This document shows positions 13,489 through 23,984 of a stretch of DNA of 64,000 nucleotides, piece by piece. The stretch is from Pardosa pseudoannulata. Taxonomy: Eukaryota; Arthropoda; Arachnida; Araneae; Lycosidae. The DNA lies in assembly GCA_032207245.1 (NCBI GenBank), contig CM063510.1, positions 153,702,021-153,766,020 on the forward strand, read 5' to 3'. The notes below the pieces were generated by a model that saw nothing but the letters and a program-made list of their open reading frames with translations, ran no database searches and was not told the origin of the DNA. The position numbers and the translations under genes are program-made. Within the stretch, counting starts at the first letter, position 1. Every line of letters begins with the position of its first letter.

Positions 13489-15699
13489 GAGATGGTGAAA
13501 AGTACTGGGGAGGTGGGGGTAGGTTCATCAATGTTGATTCCTGATTCCATTGGTTGGAGGTTGGCAACCCTGCTATTGGTTGTGAGAGGGACTTAATCTC
13601 ACACTGCTATCTCAAATTAAAGTCTGAATTAGTTTTAAAACCCTGATAACTTTTCAATCTTGGAGAGGGATTATCCTGTTGGGAATAAGATTCTTTATGC
13701 TTTTCTTTTTGTCAAGCTTGTCTAGATATGGAAATTTTATGAGCTATTTAGTGTTAAATCTGAGTATTTATCATCACACATCTGTAGTGGACCTCCCTGT
13801 GTCAGAGGAATTTAATCAATTAAAGTTAGAATGTAGGGTTATACCTTGTCTTTATATATGTATTACATAAGGCACGCAGTAAATCTTCCATAAGGGACAC
13901 TTGGAATAATGGACAGTCATTGTGTCCCAGGAAAAAAAATGGTAATTAAACTCTGATACTAAATGGAAGTAGAATGAATTCTAATCTGAATGAAATCATT
14001 TTAAGAATATATTTGAATTCTGTTATTTGTTTTAGAGGGGAATGTGAACAAATATTTTAATGAATCATTGAATATTAGTCAAAAGATATTTATTCTTCTT
14101 AGTAAGCATTACAGCCTGTTACAAGCCAAGGGGGGGGGTGTCTCTTAACTTTTCTTCACCTGATTCTATTTAGTGCAGTAGCCCTCTGTTGGTTGGCTCC
14201 AATTAGCTTAAGGTCTTTCTTGATATTGATTCACCTAATAGGTTGTCTACCTTTTTGTTTTATTTTCCCAATTCTTGAGGATTTTTTTTTTGTTTGTTTG
14301 CTAGGAGTGCATCTGCATATCTAAACAAGGGTTCCAGCTGTTTTATATGAGTTGCTTTTATAATTTTGATAATATCAATTCCACCTTATTTCTATATTAC
14401 CTGTAAGTTTTCCAAAACTTTGCCCCTAAACAATGTCCTTACATTTCACATTCTTGATTTCTTGCCAGGTCATAGGGAAAGAGTATTTATTACTCTGTCT
14501 TAAAGTTTCATTTCTGTACTTCCCATAACAGACCATTGGTCTTGAAAATATATTTCCCTCCTTATATTTCCTTGTTTACCATGGTGTACAGTCTTAAATT
14601 TATGCATGGTTTCCGCACACCTGGAAAGTCATGGAAAATCATGGATTTAGACAATGGATTAATTTTGTCATGGAAAGTCTTGAATTTTCAAGTAAAATGA
14701 GTAAAAGTCATGGAAAGTCATGGATCCGCTAAACTACTGATTAAATAAAAATGCATTGAATTGTTTAATTCTATTTTTACTTGTCATTTGGCTGAAGTTA
14801 CTGAGTTTGGTATTTATGTATTGTCCTATTGACCATATTGCCAAGTGAAATTTGTTCACCAAGGAAACCAAAAGCAAGCAAGCTTAATGAGTGGGTAAAT
14901 GTATGTTATTCTGGTTTTTTCGTAAATTGTAGATTAAAATTTTATTAATATTATAATAATTATTTTTTAATAAAAATTAGTTAAGATTTTTGCACAAAAT
15001 ATAAGTTTATCTCTAGGGATATTGTATATAAACATTATAGGGTTATATTTGTCTATTATTCATGGTCACCTGGATAATACCAAATTACCCTGAATTCAAA
15101 TTGGAAACATTTTGATTGAAAAATTGCTATATGATTAAACTTAGGTATGTAGATACAACAGTTTATTTATATGTGAGTTTATTAACACTAATAAAGTAAG
15201 TTTATAGTTTTTTTATGATAAAATTCCTGTAATTTCTCTAAAAGCATATATTTTATTTGTATGTACATCAGAAGTTTTATTCATATATACTTTAACGAAA
15301 GCTTTTTAAAGTCATGGAAAATGATCTGCTAAATCAGGAAAAGTCATGGATTTGAAAAATTTTATTTTGGCAGATACCCTGAATCTGAATGAAATGCACT
15401 CTTAGTGTTCTGTTGTATGTTGATTATCTTTAAATGCCAGGGTTAAAAGAGTAAATAATAAATTTTAATTGCTGTTTCAGAAGGCTGAAAAAAGTAAGAA
15501 AGACAAGAGTGAAAAGAACAAAGATCGTTCCATTAAACGCAAGAAGTATGATGTTGATGATGAAGTTGAAAATGAAGATGATAAAGAAGACAATACAGAA
15601 TCTGATGCAAAGCAAGAAAAAAAAGAAGAGAAAAAGTCAAAGTCTAAAAAAGATAAAGAAAAAAAGCACAAGGATAAACATGGAAAGAATCGTTCTTAA
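3569..15699 (+). CDS. HDGF: HDGF-family PWWP-domain protein, 3' part of a multi-exon gene
   Basis: Hepatoma-derived growth factor family member, a nuclear chromatin reader whose PWWP domain in this family binds methylated histone H3K36 nucleosomes and DNA. Six exons (listed separately) splice with consensus AG/GT borders into one open frame of about 218 residues. Residues 1-73 match the C-terminal half of the family PWWP domain: FFGTYET, then [15 protein letters not shown], then [12 protein letters not shown]. Next come an acidic linker with EDEKLVIDE, a motif typical of HDGF, then serine/acidic and lysine-rich segments with a KRKK nuclear-localisation-like cluster. The stop gives a total near the roughly 240 residues usual for HDGF, assuming about 25-30 residues upstream. 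No LEDGF/HRP2-type integrase-binding domain is present, so short HDGF is preferred over PSIP1 or HDGFL2. The PWWP start, including its PWWP-like motif, is left of the window. Confidence 0.9.
3700..4440 (+). repeat. Tandem duplication carrying decayed copies of HDGF exon a
   Basis: Sequence from exon a and its downstream intron recurs about 300-330 bp later. The exon stretch with AAAAAAGTCCCTAAA and GGGACTTATGAA (3632 in the real exon) reappears near 3888-3945 (GGGACTTATGAA at 3934). The intron segment with GTGCTTTGGGTCTATGTTT occurs at 3812 and 4138. A third, more degenerate copy lies near 4226-4312. ATTGGTTAATTGGTATTTAATATTAA occurs in full near 4020 and near 4410. Confidence 0.8.
3887..3946 (+). 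pseudogene. Decayed duplicate of HDGF exon a
   Basis: Aligns with the 3' two-thirds of exon 3569-3645 and its downstream intron. The donor GTAAGT has become TTTATT and the internal reading frame has indels. It cannot be spliced as the parent exon is, so it is read as a dead exon copy. Confidence 0.7.
4600..4741 (+). CDS. HDGF: HDGF-like exon b (PWWP C-terminal helices)
   Basis: A 142-bp exon after the acceptor TTTTAG and before the donor GTAAGT. It completes the split Thr codon and encodes the [15 protein letters not shown] and [10 protein letters not shown] segments that close the PWWP domain. This is the most strongly conserved stretch of the gene in the window. It ends in phase 0. Confidence 0.93.
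5114..6187 (-). mobile_element. TTAA-flanked THAP element, Kolobok-like candidate
   Basis: Flanked by TTAA on both sides (5110-5113, 6188-6191), with ends CCCTTTCTTTG and, on the other strand, CCTTTTTTGTG, imperfect inverted repeats. Inside, on the - strand, lies a THAP-like frame (5721-5930). A TTAA target site together with a THAP-bearing transposase is the published hallmark of the Kolobok superfamily. The ends are short and decayed, so the class is tentative. Confidence 0.55.
5721..5930 (-). pseudogene. THAP zinc-finger domain remnant
   Basis: From an ATG at 5930 the frame reads [16 protein letters not shown], then [19 protein letters not shown]. This is the N-terminal part of a THAP domain: the early Cys, the FPKDP loop and the invariant Trp are all recognisable. 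The usual second Cys of C..GC reads Tyr (CAHGY), and the frame ends after 69 residues before a normal C..H pair can be assigned. THAP domains bind DNA in P-element and Kolobok transposases and in domesticated cellular factors. Given TTAA-flanked ends nearby, a dead transposase start is the simplest reading. Confidence 0.65.
6192..7264. other. Intron sequence, poly-T tract
   Basis: No gene seen. Holds an uninterrupted poly-T run at about 6521-6547, which could be the tail of a minus-strand retroposon. The stretch 6318-6415 is partly repeated around the hAT MITE at 10410-10990 (shared GGGTTTTTGA and CAGAATCTTAG). Confidence 0.4.
7265..7351 (+). CDS. HDGF: HDGF-like exon c (acidic linker)
   Basis: An 87-bp exon (29 codons, phase 0 at both ends) after TTTAAAG. 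It begins TVKAS, as does the human HDGF sequence after the PWWP domain, and contains EDEKLVIDE, the match to the HDGF motif EEGKLVIDE. The donor GTAATA is weaker than consensus. Confidence 0.85.
8640..9062 (+). mobile_element. CCTTAA-rich repeat, truncated copy
   Basis: Related to the complete elements at 23215-23984 and 24884-25978 from its CCTTAAAAATCCTTAAGAAC start to the GAAAATCTAAAACTTT block, where similarity stops. Lies in the HDGF-like intron between exons c and d. Neither the right end nor a target-site duplication is present. Confidence 0.7.
9252..9292. repeat. (TA)n microsatellite
   Basis: About 20 uninterrupted TA units in the HDGF-like intron between exons c and d. Confidence 0.95.
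9889..9939 (+). CDS. HDGF: HDGF-like exon d (basic microexon)
   Basis: A 51-bp, 17-codon, phase 0-0 exon between TTATTTAG and GTAAGT. It encodes a Lys/Arg/His-rich segment ([17 protein letters not shown]). There is little family conservation here; the call rests on splice sites, phase and composition. Confidence 0.75.
10445..10953 (-). mobile_element. hAT MITE, copy 2 (inverted)
   Basis: Reverse-complement relative of the element at 2383-2860, sharing the CAGGGAT..CAAAC terminus, the AGAAAATAAGTTTGGTGG subterminal block and the CCGGCAACTTAAAATTCTAT block. The target-site duplication is not clear. It lies in the intron between exons d and e. Confidence 0.75.
11516..12319 (+). mobile_element. 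Non-autonomous Helitron, copy 1
   Basis: 804 bp starting TCCCCTATATAATAATAGCC and ending GCTATATGCTAG, preceded by A and followed by T with no duplication. The 5'-TC, the 3'-CTAG and the palindrome just inside the end (near CGTCACATGACGGGC) are the Helitron signature. No Rep/helicase frame exists. It lies in the intron before exon e. Confidence 0.85.
12447..12527 (+). CDS. HDGF: HDGF-like exon e (Lys then Asp/Glu/Ser)
   Basis: An 81-bp, 27-codon, phase 0-0 exon after TTTCTAG. It encodes KSKKSKTEK followed by an acidic serine-rich run of the kind phosphorylated by CK2 in HDGF relatives. The best frame-keeping donor is GTTAGA, which is weak. Read-through would add 15 residues and then stop. 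Confidence 0.75.
12741..12960 (-). mobile_element. Tc1/mariner (mariner family) 3' fragment
   Basis: The - strand reads [19 protein letters not shown], then [19 protein letters not shown] and a terminal YIE with stop near 12809. This is the C-terminal end of a mariner transposase, whose family consensus has FSSDEEV and KCIxLxGDYVE. Beyond the stop, the 12741-12790 end resembles a mariner terminal repeat (GGGCTGAAAGGTTTGTAGG) next to a TA. The N-terminal catalytic core is absent, so it is a dead fragment. Confidence 0.8.
13256..13335 (+). mobile_element. tRNA-derived SINE, head-only fragment
   Basis: Matches only the tRNA-like head of the local SINE family: GACCGATTGGTTAGGGTGCT (A-box side) and GTGGGTTCGATTCCCAC (B-box arm). 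The body and 3' tail are missing. Confidence 0.7.
13448..13485. repeat. (AT)n microsatellite
   Basis: About 18 uninterrupted AT units in the HDGF-like intron before the last exon. Confidence 0.95.
14605..15381 (+). mobile_element. CATGGAAAGTC repeat, copy 1 (777 bp)
   Basis: Starts CATGGTTTCCGCACACC and ends TTTGGCAGATACCCTG, giving imperfect inverted ends (CATGGTTTCCGC / CAGGGTATCTGC). Repeats GTCATGGAAAG near both ends. Near-identical copies lie at 29692-30465 and 31597-32359. Probably a non-autonomous DNA transposon; no clean target-site duplication was found and no protein remnant is seen. It lies in the HDGF-like last intron, about 100 bp before the acceptor. Confidence 0.75.
15481..15699 (+). 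CDS. HDGF: HDGF-like terminal exon
   Basis: The last coding exon, after TGTTTCAG: 72 codons and TAA at 15697-15699. It contains KRKK (a nuclear-localisation-like cluster), the acidic run [14 protein letters not shown], and a long Lys/Glu tail ending KHGKNRS. Open frames on the other strand here are shadows of this low-complexity coding sequence. Confidence 0.85.
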   Translation, partial: KAEKSKKDKSEKNKDRSIKRKKYDVDDEVENEDDKEDNTESDAKQEKKEEKKSKSKKDKEKKHKDKHGKNRS

Positions 15700-15708
15700 T
15701 CATAAACT

Positions 15709-15746
15709 AATATATATATATATACACATATATATATATATATACA
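15709..15746. repeat. Interrupted (TA)n in 3' UTR
   Basis: TA dinucleotides interrupted by CACA directly after the HDGF-like stop codon. Confidence 0.9.
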
Positions 15747-17380
15747 ATTTTGTGCATGCATAGCTAAATTCGAAGTTCTTTCTACAGGGAAAAGAAAACT
15801 TTAAAACATGTGTTGACACAAAAAGAGTGAGAAATTGTATATTGGCAACATATCTTTCTTTTTGCAAGCTTGGTATCGAAATAAAACATCAATGCATGTA
15901 CAAAAACATTCATAATTTTTATTTTGCTTTTTAATATGGTTGAGTTTTGTTACTTGATTTTATTGGCATCTATTTTATTTTCACACATTTGATACATTTT
16001 CATTACTATTTTTCATTAAATGAGTGCATTATTTGATCTCTATTAGTTGTTGTATGTAGTTTAGGTGGGGGGAAAAAGTTGCCTTATGATAAGAACTACT
16101 TTAGCATGATTTAACAGCATTTCTGGAATTTTTAGTTGTCTGGAATTCAAATTTAAAAACAAGTGAAGAATAAATTAGATTTTATTATTCCAGACGAATG
16201 TGCACATATTTCTATCTCTTAACCTGTTATTGATGCGTTATATTCTATATTTGATTTTTAAACCTGTGCAACATTGCATAGCATTGTGAACAAGATACCT
16301 TTTCACTGTTCAGTCATGTGTATACTAAGGAAATTTGTTCATGTTGACTGGTACAATTAAAGATTTTTCAGATTCACATAATATTTTTAAATACGTAAGA
16401 ATTAGATTTTAGTTTTAAATGTATTTGTTTAATGTCCAGTTTTTAACAATTTTACTCGGTAAATTTATAGGTATTCAAAGGATGATAATATAAAAAAATA
16501 GCTTGTGGATAAAGTTGTATTAACCTGTAGGATGCCTAAAATGGTGATGTAAGAGAGTTTTTGAATTTATACATATTGCTGAGTAAAAGTTGTGGTAAAT
16601 ATCTGTTGAAAGGGAGAAAATGAAGATAGTTGAACTTTATATAAAAAAGAAAACCATTATAAGATAAATGGAGCTGCTTTAAAAATATATGAAGAAAATG
16701 TGTAATATATTTATCATTGTATTGATTGTGGTTTTTTTTTTTTAATGCTGAACTGAAGTAATTAAAAAATACTTTTTCGTGAGTATAACTTTTATGAAGG
16801 ATGAGTGTATATCTTTTATCACCATTAGATTTTGTTTATTATTATTATTTAGTGCATTGGTGGTAGTTATTAGTGGATCATATTGTTAATATATTCTAAA
16901 TTTTCGAATGTTGAAGAATGTAATATCTTTTGTTTTAAATAGAATTTGAATGTTTTTATGACCTTCATCTGATAGTAAAATGTATTATTGAAGATAATTT
17001 TTTAAAGTGTGCTGTTATTTATTTAATTAGACCTGCCAAATTTTAATTTATAATAATAATTATTATTATTACTAAGCAAAGGAATTTATCTTTAAGGAAT
17101 TTTTTTACTGGGCTCATGTTTTGCTATTATTCAATGCACATTTCAAATGTAAATTTGAACTTGTTAAATCTTTTTGCTTCAGTCTATAAGATATTAAAAA
17201 TTCTTCTGTATCATTATTCATCAACTTCTAAATTTACAAATTTATACAAGCACAAATGTGTATTAATATAGATTTTATATTTTCTTACTTAACTGGTATA
17301 TATTTAATACGATATCGTTAGAATTAATTATAGTATAGTTTCAGGAAGGATTTCAAAATCTTAAAGCATGGTTAAAAATT

Positions 17381-17381
<1 letters not shown>

Positions 17382-17433
<52 letters not shown>
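17382..17433. repeat. (AT)n microsatellite
   Basis: About 25 uninterrupted AT units. Confidence 0.95.
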
Positions 17434-17441
<8 letters not shown>

Positions 17442-18600
17442 CATACATCTATCTTCCAAATATACCAAGCTACTTCCAAGAACTGATTTGAATATAGGTG
17501 ACTTGAACAGAATTTTTGTGCACACACATGTTTCATGTTTTAACAATAGTATAATCATTTATATTTGTTTTTCTAAATGAATTTTTCTGTGAATGATTTT
17601 CTGTATTTGCCCTTGATTTATGTTTCATTGTTACAGTCATATATTAAGCTATAAATACAATAATAATTTAACAAGCAAATGTACAATATACAGTTATCAG
17701 TGAAAGTTAAAAAACAAATTAAAATTACTACTATACATGTTTTTTTAAACTAAACTCATTTGGAGCCAACTTTGATTTTTTGTTGGTTTTGTACATGTCT
17801 GTTGTATGTCAGATAAAGGTATTTGTGTTCATATATTTTATGAACATTTTTTTAGCATTTTATATAAATGTTCTTTGTATAGTCTAAAAATATTTGTAGG
17901 TAAATGTTGACAGTAAAGTTAGTTCATTTCATAATGCATCAATCAATAATTGTTGAATTACTGATTATTTTTTAATTTTAATTTGTTTTGATAAAAATTT
18001 GTTAAATGAATAAATTTGCCTGTAGGGCAGCTCTTGGGTGTTTCCTCGTGAGCAGGGCACTGCAATGAGAGGTCTTTGTACCCAGACCCATGTACAAAAA
18101 AACACAACCCAAGAACACGTAAGAAAATAGGCCACAGGCTGAAAAACAACTGCATTTTATTGTGTTTTAACAATTCATGTAATTCTAAATTACTACCCCC
18201 CCCTTTTTTTTTTTGCAAATTAAGGAATATAAAATTGTATGTTATTTACATGGCAAAATAAAATGCAAAATTTCATGGTATTTTATCTGAAAAGTATAAC
18301 CTTTGAATAAATTAGGTGAAATGTATTATCATTTGCTTGTTAATAGTTATAAGTAAGGAGGTTATGCATAAAGAAAATACTTTTTTTTTCTTTGTGAAGA
18401 GTTAAAAGAATATAAAAATTATGTTACATATATTGAATATCTTGTTGCTTACTTTAAAATTTGGCAGGTCTAAAATTTTCTTTATTCCTATTTCATACAA
18501 GCCAAATATATTTGTACCTGGGCTACATGGATTAATTTGTATTGAATATGTTCTAAATTATCATGTATTCTGTACCTTTAATCAATAAATATGAATCTCA

Positions 18601-19869
18601 AATGTGAATCCTGCCTTTTTGATGAGGTTTCATGTATAAAAAATATACAAGAATGTACTGCGCAGATATTTACTTTTCTATCACACTTAACTAGTTCTAT
18701 TAAAAATGTAGTATCCTCTTTATAGGACATTTTGATATATATGAGAGACTTTTAATAATGTCTTGAAAATTTTACTCGGTTGCTTTTCATTGTTGTCATT
18801 TATATGAGCTGTGCAAGGAAAATGTATATTGGAGCATATATAAATGGTTTATCAGTCTGGCTGGTAATTGTAAATGTCAATTCTAAAATTGTAAACAGAG
18901 GTGCCCTTTGAAATTAGTTCAAATGTTTTTCACCCTTTAGTGAGTTTTGTATCTAACTTTGACTTATTTAGTCATTTTATGTTGTACCTGTGAACTGATT
19001 TATTTTCAGTTTTGAGTTTAGAATAACAGTGTATAAAATGGTTAGTAGAATAGGTATTTATAATTAGCATTTTTAACCTGCAAAGAAAAAAAAATTCTGA
19101 ATGATGTTTATATTATATTTGAAGGGATAGTTATTATCTTTTATACTTACTCAAAAAACATAATCACTCTAATTAACAGTTGATGCAATTTTGATTTAGT
19201 TTTAAATTATTTTAATGTATGAAGCTATGCCAGAATTATTTTAATATTTTATGTGAATACTTTGTGTAGAATTTCTAGGTTTTCTTCTATATCTAGTTGT
19301 AACAATAACATTTGCTGAAAATTTTAATTAGTAGTATTAATAAAATGTATTTCGTAAGTGGAGACACGTTTGCTTATTGTAATTTTTTTTTATATTTTCA
19401 TTTGTAAAATGTTTGAGGACTTTTATTTTATTTATTTAAAAATTAATTAACTTTTTAAACTGATTATTTTATTACCAGCAAAATCCTACTAAATTTTTAA
19501 AAACAAAACAGCATACAGAAATAGATTGCCTTGCAAGGCCACAGACTATTCAGTAAACTACATAATTTTGTTCTGCACAATTTGTACTACATAATTTTGT
19601 TTTATTCTAACATTTGCTATATTTTAGGTCTAATTCTTCCTCTTATTAGAAGTGAAATTAATATATATAGTTATTTAAAGTAACAAATGCAAATTTTGTA
19701 AAATAATTTCATAAATTGTCTGTCTTTTAAATTTTTTTTCTAAATTTTTTTTTACCTGTTTCTTTTAAACTTTCTTCTTCCTGATTGAAATGTAAAATAA
19801 ACTTTTTGTTTAATTATAAAAAGCTGTTCAATTTTTTTATATAAAAATATATTACATTAATTTTTTACT
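18601..19869. other. Intergenic AT-rich DNA
   Basis: No supportable gene, repeat copy or structured element seen. Confidence 0.4.
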
Positions 19870-19882
19870 CTTGTCATTTTTA

Positions 19883-20054
19883 GCCGAATACTGGCCGATT
19901 GGTTAGTGCGCTGATCATCGGTACCAGAGTTCATGGGTTCGAATCCCACTATGGCATGGATGTTCGTAGCCATTCGGAATCGGCTTTAAGCAGTAGGTCC
20001 CGGTCTCATTAGCCCTCGAGTGCAAAACAGTAGACCGTAGCGTTCCAAACCAAA
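19883..20054 (+). mobile_element. tRNA-derived SINE, subfamily B
   Basis: 172 bp flanked by a perfect 13-bp duplication CTTGTCATTTTTA (19870-19882, 20055-20067). The head has GGCCGATTGGTTAG and GGGTTCGAATCCCAC (pol III B-box); the body has GGATGTTCGTAGCC and GGTCCCGGTCTCATTAGCC; the tail is CCAAACCAAA. It carries the B-type variants CTGATCATCGGTACCAGAG and GTGCAAAACAGTAGACCG. Confidence 0.95.
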
Positions 20055-20067
20055 CTTGTCATTTTTA

Positions 20068-22280
20068 AATGAGTACCATTAAAAATAGTTTTACACTTAA
20101 ATTTTCTATACGTTTGACTTGTTGATGTATAAAATATTATTAATTATCAAAATGAGTGATGAAAAATAATTTGAAATTATTTTTTAAATCTAAGATGTTA
20201 AAATTTAAAAAAAAATGGAAAAATATTATTTAAACAAATGTAAACAAAATATATAAGCTGTTATTGTTTTCCTGTGTTTTGATTACATTTTTAAAGTAGT
20301 GTCTGTACTTTAACTCTTCATAAATATGTATTATTTAATTTATTTTTGATTTTTGGAGATATGCTAAATTGTTATTTTGTAAGGTGTTTTTTCTTTTAAT
20401 TAGGATGAAAATATATTGTAGCTGTAATTTTAGTAGTGTAATACTTAAAATTAGGAACATATGTTCAAACAAGAATCTTGTTTTATTTTTTACTGCAGAT
20501 TTTTGACATAAATAGTTTTTTTATATTATTTACATAGAGTATTATTAAAAATAACATTCTTTTATTTTTAAGTGTGTTTATGTGTATTAACGTAGGATAT
20601 GCATTGTATGAGCATTTTACATAAATCTATTTAGCTAGCTATTCTTATTTAACAAAACCATAAAAGTATTTGCATTTTTTGGCACCTCTGTAAAAAAATT
20701 TTTTTTGAAGTGCAAATAGTATGTGTGATGTATTGTTTTTAATAAAAAGCAAATGATCCCAAGATTAACATTCTTTGTGTGCTTTTATGGTTTTTATATA
20801 TCTCACGTGTGCACATATGTAAGTTTTAGTTTAATGACTGAGCAATTTGATTGATTAAGCTTTTCCCTTCCTCAGACCTGCCAACTCTATGGGTTTAGTC
20901 TGGCAGTACCAGATATTGACCATTTTTCCAGGTTTCTGTGACAAATGTACAAATTGCTGTATTTTCGAAGAGGGAGATATTAAACTCTTTATTTACATCC
21001 ATTTTTATGGCATTGAAATGAAATTTTTCTCTTCTTCTGCAAAGTTAGGCCTAATATTACCAGTGCCATCAGATTGCAATTAGAATTTTGCAGTTATCAA
21101 CAAGAAGAAATCCTTACTTTAATTCTTGTAGAAGAAGGTCGATATTCAGAGGCATTTGATTGGACACATAAAGAGCAGTGATAGGTTTATTTAAAATATA
21201 AGAAACTCTCGAATTTCATGTTATTACTTTTAATAAATTCACTTAGTAATGCAAAATGTGAAGGAATTTTTAGTTGTAAGACAAAAATAACCACACATTT
21301 CCCTTTATCAATAACAAATAAAACAATTGGAAACTTGTTCATTTAAAATCAAGGCAACAGAGACTGTGTTTAGAACAAACGCTTGATACTAATTTTTTTA
21401 AAGAAAGAAAATTTGCAATAGCAAAAGAAACAACTGTAAATATTTTAAATAGATGATATTGTCATTAAAAACCTTTTTTGATGTCATTTTCATTGTTTAA
21501 TAACTTTTCATTGCTTTTTTTTCAGTATTTTAGCATCCCTATTTCTCGCATATAATACAAAATCAACCATATATATAAATTTAATATTATACAATTTGGC
21601 TTTCTTTTATAAATTTTCCTACTAGTATAAGATTGTTACATCGATCAATAAGCATTAGTTATTGGAGGATTTTGGACTATTTGGGGTTGGCAGATCTGTT
21701 TTTGTTTTGGTATTTATTAATATTTCATTATTAAATTAGAATACATTTTATTTTAAATGGTATTACAAATATGTGTTTGTTATTAGATTGCAATTAAATT
21801 TATTGAAAATTTAATTTTTTTTTATTATTATTTTATGCTACGTAAATTTTTCAAGCACTTTGAGTTTGTTAAATTATTAATTAAAATTTTCTAAATTGGT
21901 GATGAATTCATTTTAGGTACAATCAAACTCTTTTATATTATTGCGAAGTTAAATTCTTGAGTTTAGTTGGTATACAATAAAACTGTGACTGAGCATCTTT
22001 TTTCGATATCACTTATTTAAAAACATTTTAAAATAACTTTTTTTAACCGAGAAAAAAATAGAATGTGAGAATGTAATTTCTATTACTGCATTATGACTAG
22101 CATAATGCTTAATCCCTTTGTTTTTTTCTCTATATAAAACTTTTAAATATCTTTGTTTATACTTGAGTAATAAAATTATTTCTATTGTTTTAAGATTAGG
22201 CATTAACATTGTAATTATAATAATTTTATACAGATATTCATTATTTGCCGCTTGAAATCTTACATTTATTGCATGTTAGT
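20068..22280. other. Intergenic AT-rich DNA
   Basis: No gene supported. Short open frames at 20889-21083 and 22009-22209 have no recognisable domain and AT-rich, low-complexity codon content. Confidence 0.4.
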
Positions 22281-22290
22281 TTGAGGAGGA

Positions 22291-22722
22291 ATGAACAAGT
22301 TAGACACTACTGTTAGCATTTTTGACAGGATACTCCAAAGGGAGTCTGCTGCTTGGAGTAGCATCAAGCATGTGATCTACCCTCCACTGCCTGAAACCAA
22401 CCTGGAAGGCTGTACTATATCAGGTCCAAGATTGGTGTATGATTTCTACTTAGCATCAAATTCTGTTAGTTTTAACCTTATTAATTCTGTAATAGATGTT
22501 TGCAACTATTTTAATTTTTCTTTAAACACAGTGTGTCCAACAACTGAGAAAACTGGGTTTTTATCAAAGAATTTGGCAATTCTGGAACTATTAAAGAAAC
22601 TGTCAATTAAAACAAAAAGTAAGAAAATTCAGCTAGTAAAAGAGAAGCTTCTCATATCAAAGAACTATTGTGTATTTTTTAAAAATGTTTGTTTTATGTT
22701 AAATCAAGATATGGAGAAATGA
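22291..22722 (+). CDS. Unrecognised 143-residue open frame, partly repeat-derived
   Basis: The longest frame in the window outside simple repeats and the HDGF-like gene, from ATG 22291 to TGA. The first ~70 residues (MNKLDTTVSIFDRILQRES and a later PPLPETNLEGCTISGPRLV) have a mixed, protein-like composition and a higher GC content than the surroundings. From about 22560 the DNA matches an interspersed repeat also seen at 33258-33800 (GAATTTGGCAATTCTGGAA and CTATCATGGAGAAA), so the C-terminal half is probably not a real protein. No family was recognised and no introns or signals were identified. It could be a retrocopy fragment fused by chance to a transposon. Confidence 0.25.
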   Translation: MNKLDTTVSIFDRILQRESAAWSSIKHVIYPPLPETNLEGCTISGPRLVYDFYLASNSVSFNLINSVIDVCNYFNFSLNTVCPTTEKTGFLSKNLAILELLKKLSIKTKSKKIQLVKEKLLISKNYCVFFKNVCFMLNQDMEK

Positions 22723-23060
22723 AAAAAGAAATCTCCAGAAAACGAAACAATTGTAGCTAAAAAGAAAAAAAAAAAATCAAAATTGATTGAAAAGCAATGG
22801 GAATAAAACATGTCAAACAAGAAGTTAGAAGCTATCATGGAGAAAATTGAATCTTTAAAATAATAATGCAGAATTTTTAATTAATATTCAAATATAATTA
22901 AATGTGAAAAATCAGAACTGCAAGAATTGGCATAGATTTTTTATAATTATTTTAACAAAATTCATTAATCTTTTGTTAATCATACAGGTTAGCACCCAAA
23001 AGGTAAAAGATAATATTTCTAAGTTTTAAATGCATTGGGGTTTTATTTGTTTATTTTAAA
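22555..23060 (+). repeat. Interspersed repeat, copy 1
   Basis: Shares an ordered series of blocks with 33258-33800: GAATTTGGCAATTCTGG, AGCTATCATGGAGAAA.TTGAATC, CTTTAAAATAATAATG, AAAATTCATTA, CACAGGTTA and AAATGCATTGG. Probably the inside of an old DNA transposon. Confidence 0.65.
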
Positions 23061-23214
23061 TTTTATTAAAATATAAATTTATGTACCTAAATTTTTTTTT
23101 TAAGAATTGAAAGAAATTGTTTTTAAATATGAATTTATCAGGAAGAAATTTTGAATTGCAGGGAATTATTAAAGAATTTCTAAATGGTTTTCACTTGGAC
23201 TCCCTTAAACAGTA

Positions 23215-23984
23215 GCAGGGTTTCTATGGTCCTTAAAAGTCCTTAAGAACTACTTAATTTTAGCTTTCATTTTTAAGGGCCTTTAAAACTAATAAATTTT
23301 TGTCAAAGGAAAACACCTTAATTTTTAAATTGGAAAGCGATCAATTTCTACATCGAGATCTGCAGTCATCATGTGATTTCCTATCAGTTATCTTATAGGA
23401 CAAATATATAATCTTTCTTATACTTAAAAGGTTTAAAGTATAAAGTTAGCTGCCCTTTCCTAATAGCTAACAGTCACGTAGATTTTAATTAAACAAAGCA
23501 TGGAGGATGGGGTTTGTAGATATTTCAGTTACTTATGGAAGTTTAATTTTCCTTGCATTGAATGTAATAGAAAAGTCTAAAGCTTTCTTCTTTCCCAGGC
23601 AACGTCGGGTATAAACAGCTAGTATATATATATCAGTCATTTTTAAACCCTCAAAAAGTACTGGTTATAATATTGGTTTTATTCACAATTTATTCTTAGT
23701 TTGATCACTCCAAAAATTTTAGACGTACATTTTTCAGAATTAGGTTTTGTTAAATAGATTTATTTTATACTAAATTAATTTTTAGGCATTTTTAAAAACT
23801 TAATTCTAAAATATTGTAAGGCATTTATTGAACATGCCTTTTCTGGTTCATAATCATTATAATATATTCCTCGGGGAAATAGGGTTTATGTCATATCGTG
23901 TATTTCAAGTAGGTCCTTATAAAAAGTGACTTTGGACCTTAGAGAGTCCTTAATTTTTGTTCTGGAAAAAGAGTGGGAACCCTG
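23215..23984 (+). mobile_element. CAGGGTTCCCA-terminus element, 5-bp TSD, copy B
   Basis: 770 bp from CAGGGTTTCTATGG to GAGTGGGAACCCTG, with inverted termini. Flanked by the perfect 5-bp duplication AGTAG (23210-23214, 23985-23989). Subterminal CCTTAA repeats occur at both ends. Contains at 23619-23622 the end of an apparent Helitron (GGGTATAAACAGCTAG followed by T). No transposase is visible. Confidence 0.8.

Larger units (their letters stand above)
15700..18600 (+). other. Probable 3' UTR and downstream flank of the HDGF-like gene
   Basis: AT-rich sequence with no supportable frame after the HDGF-like stop. Canonical AATAAA hexamers lie at 15880-15885 and 18584-18589, and either could end the transcript. 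The stretch includes (TA)n tracts at 15709-15746 and 17382-17433. The UTR end cannot be decided from sequence alone. Confidence 0.4.

Noticed and set aside
15430..15671. Minus-strand Phe/Ser-rich frames over the last HDGF-like exon
   Set aside because: They are complements of the Lys/Glu/Asp-rich coding exon, which has splice and homology support on the + strand.
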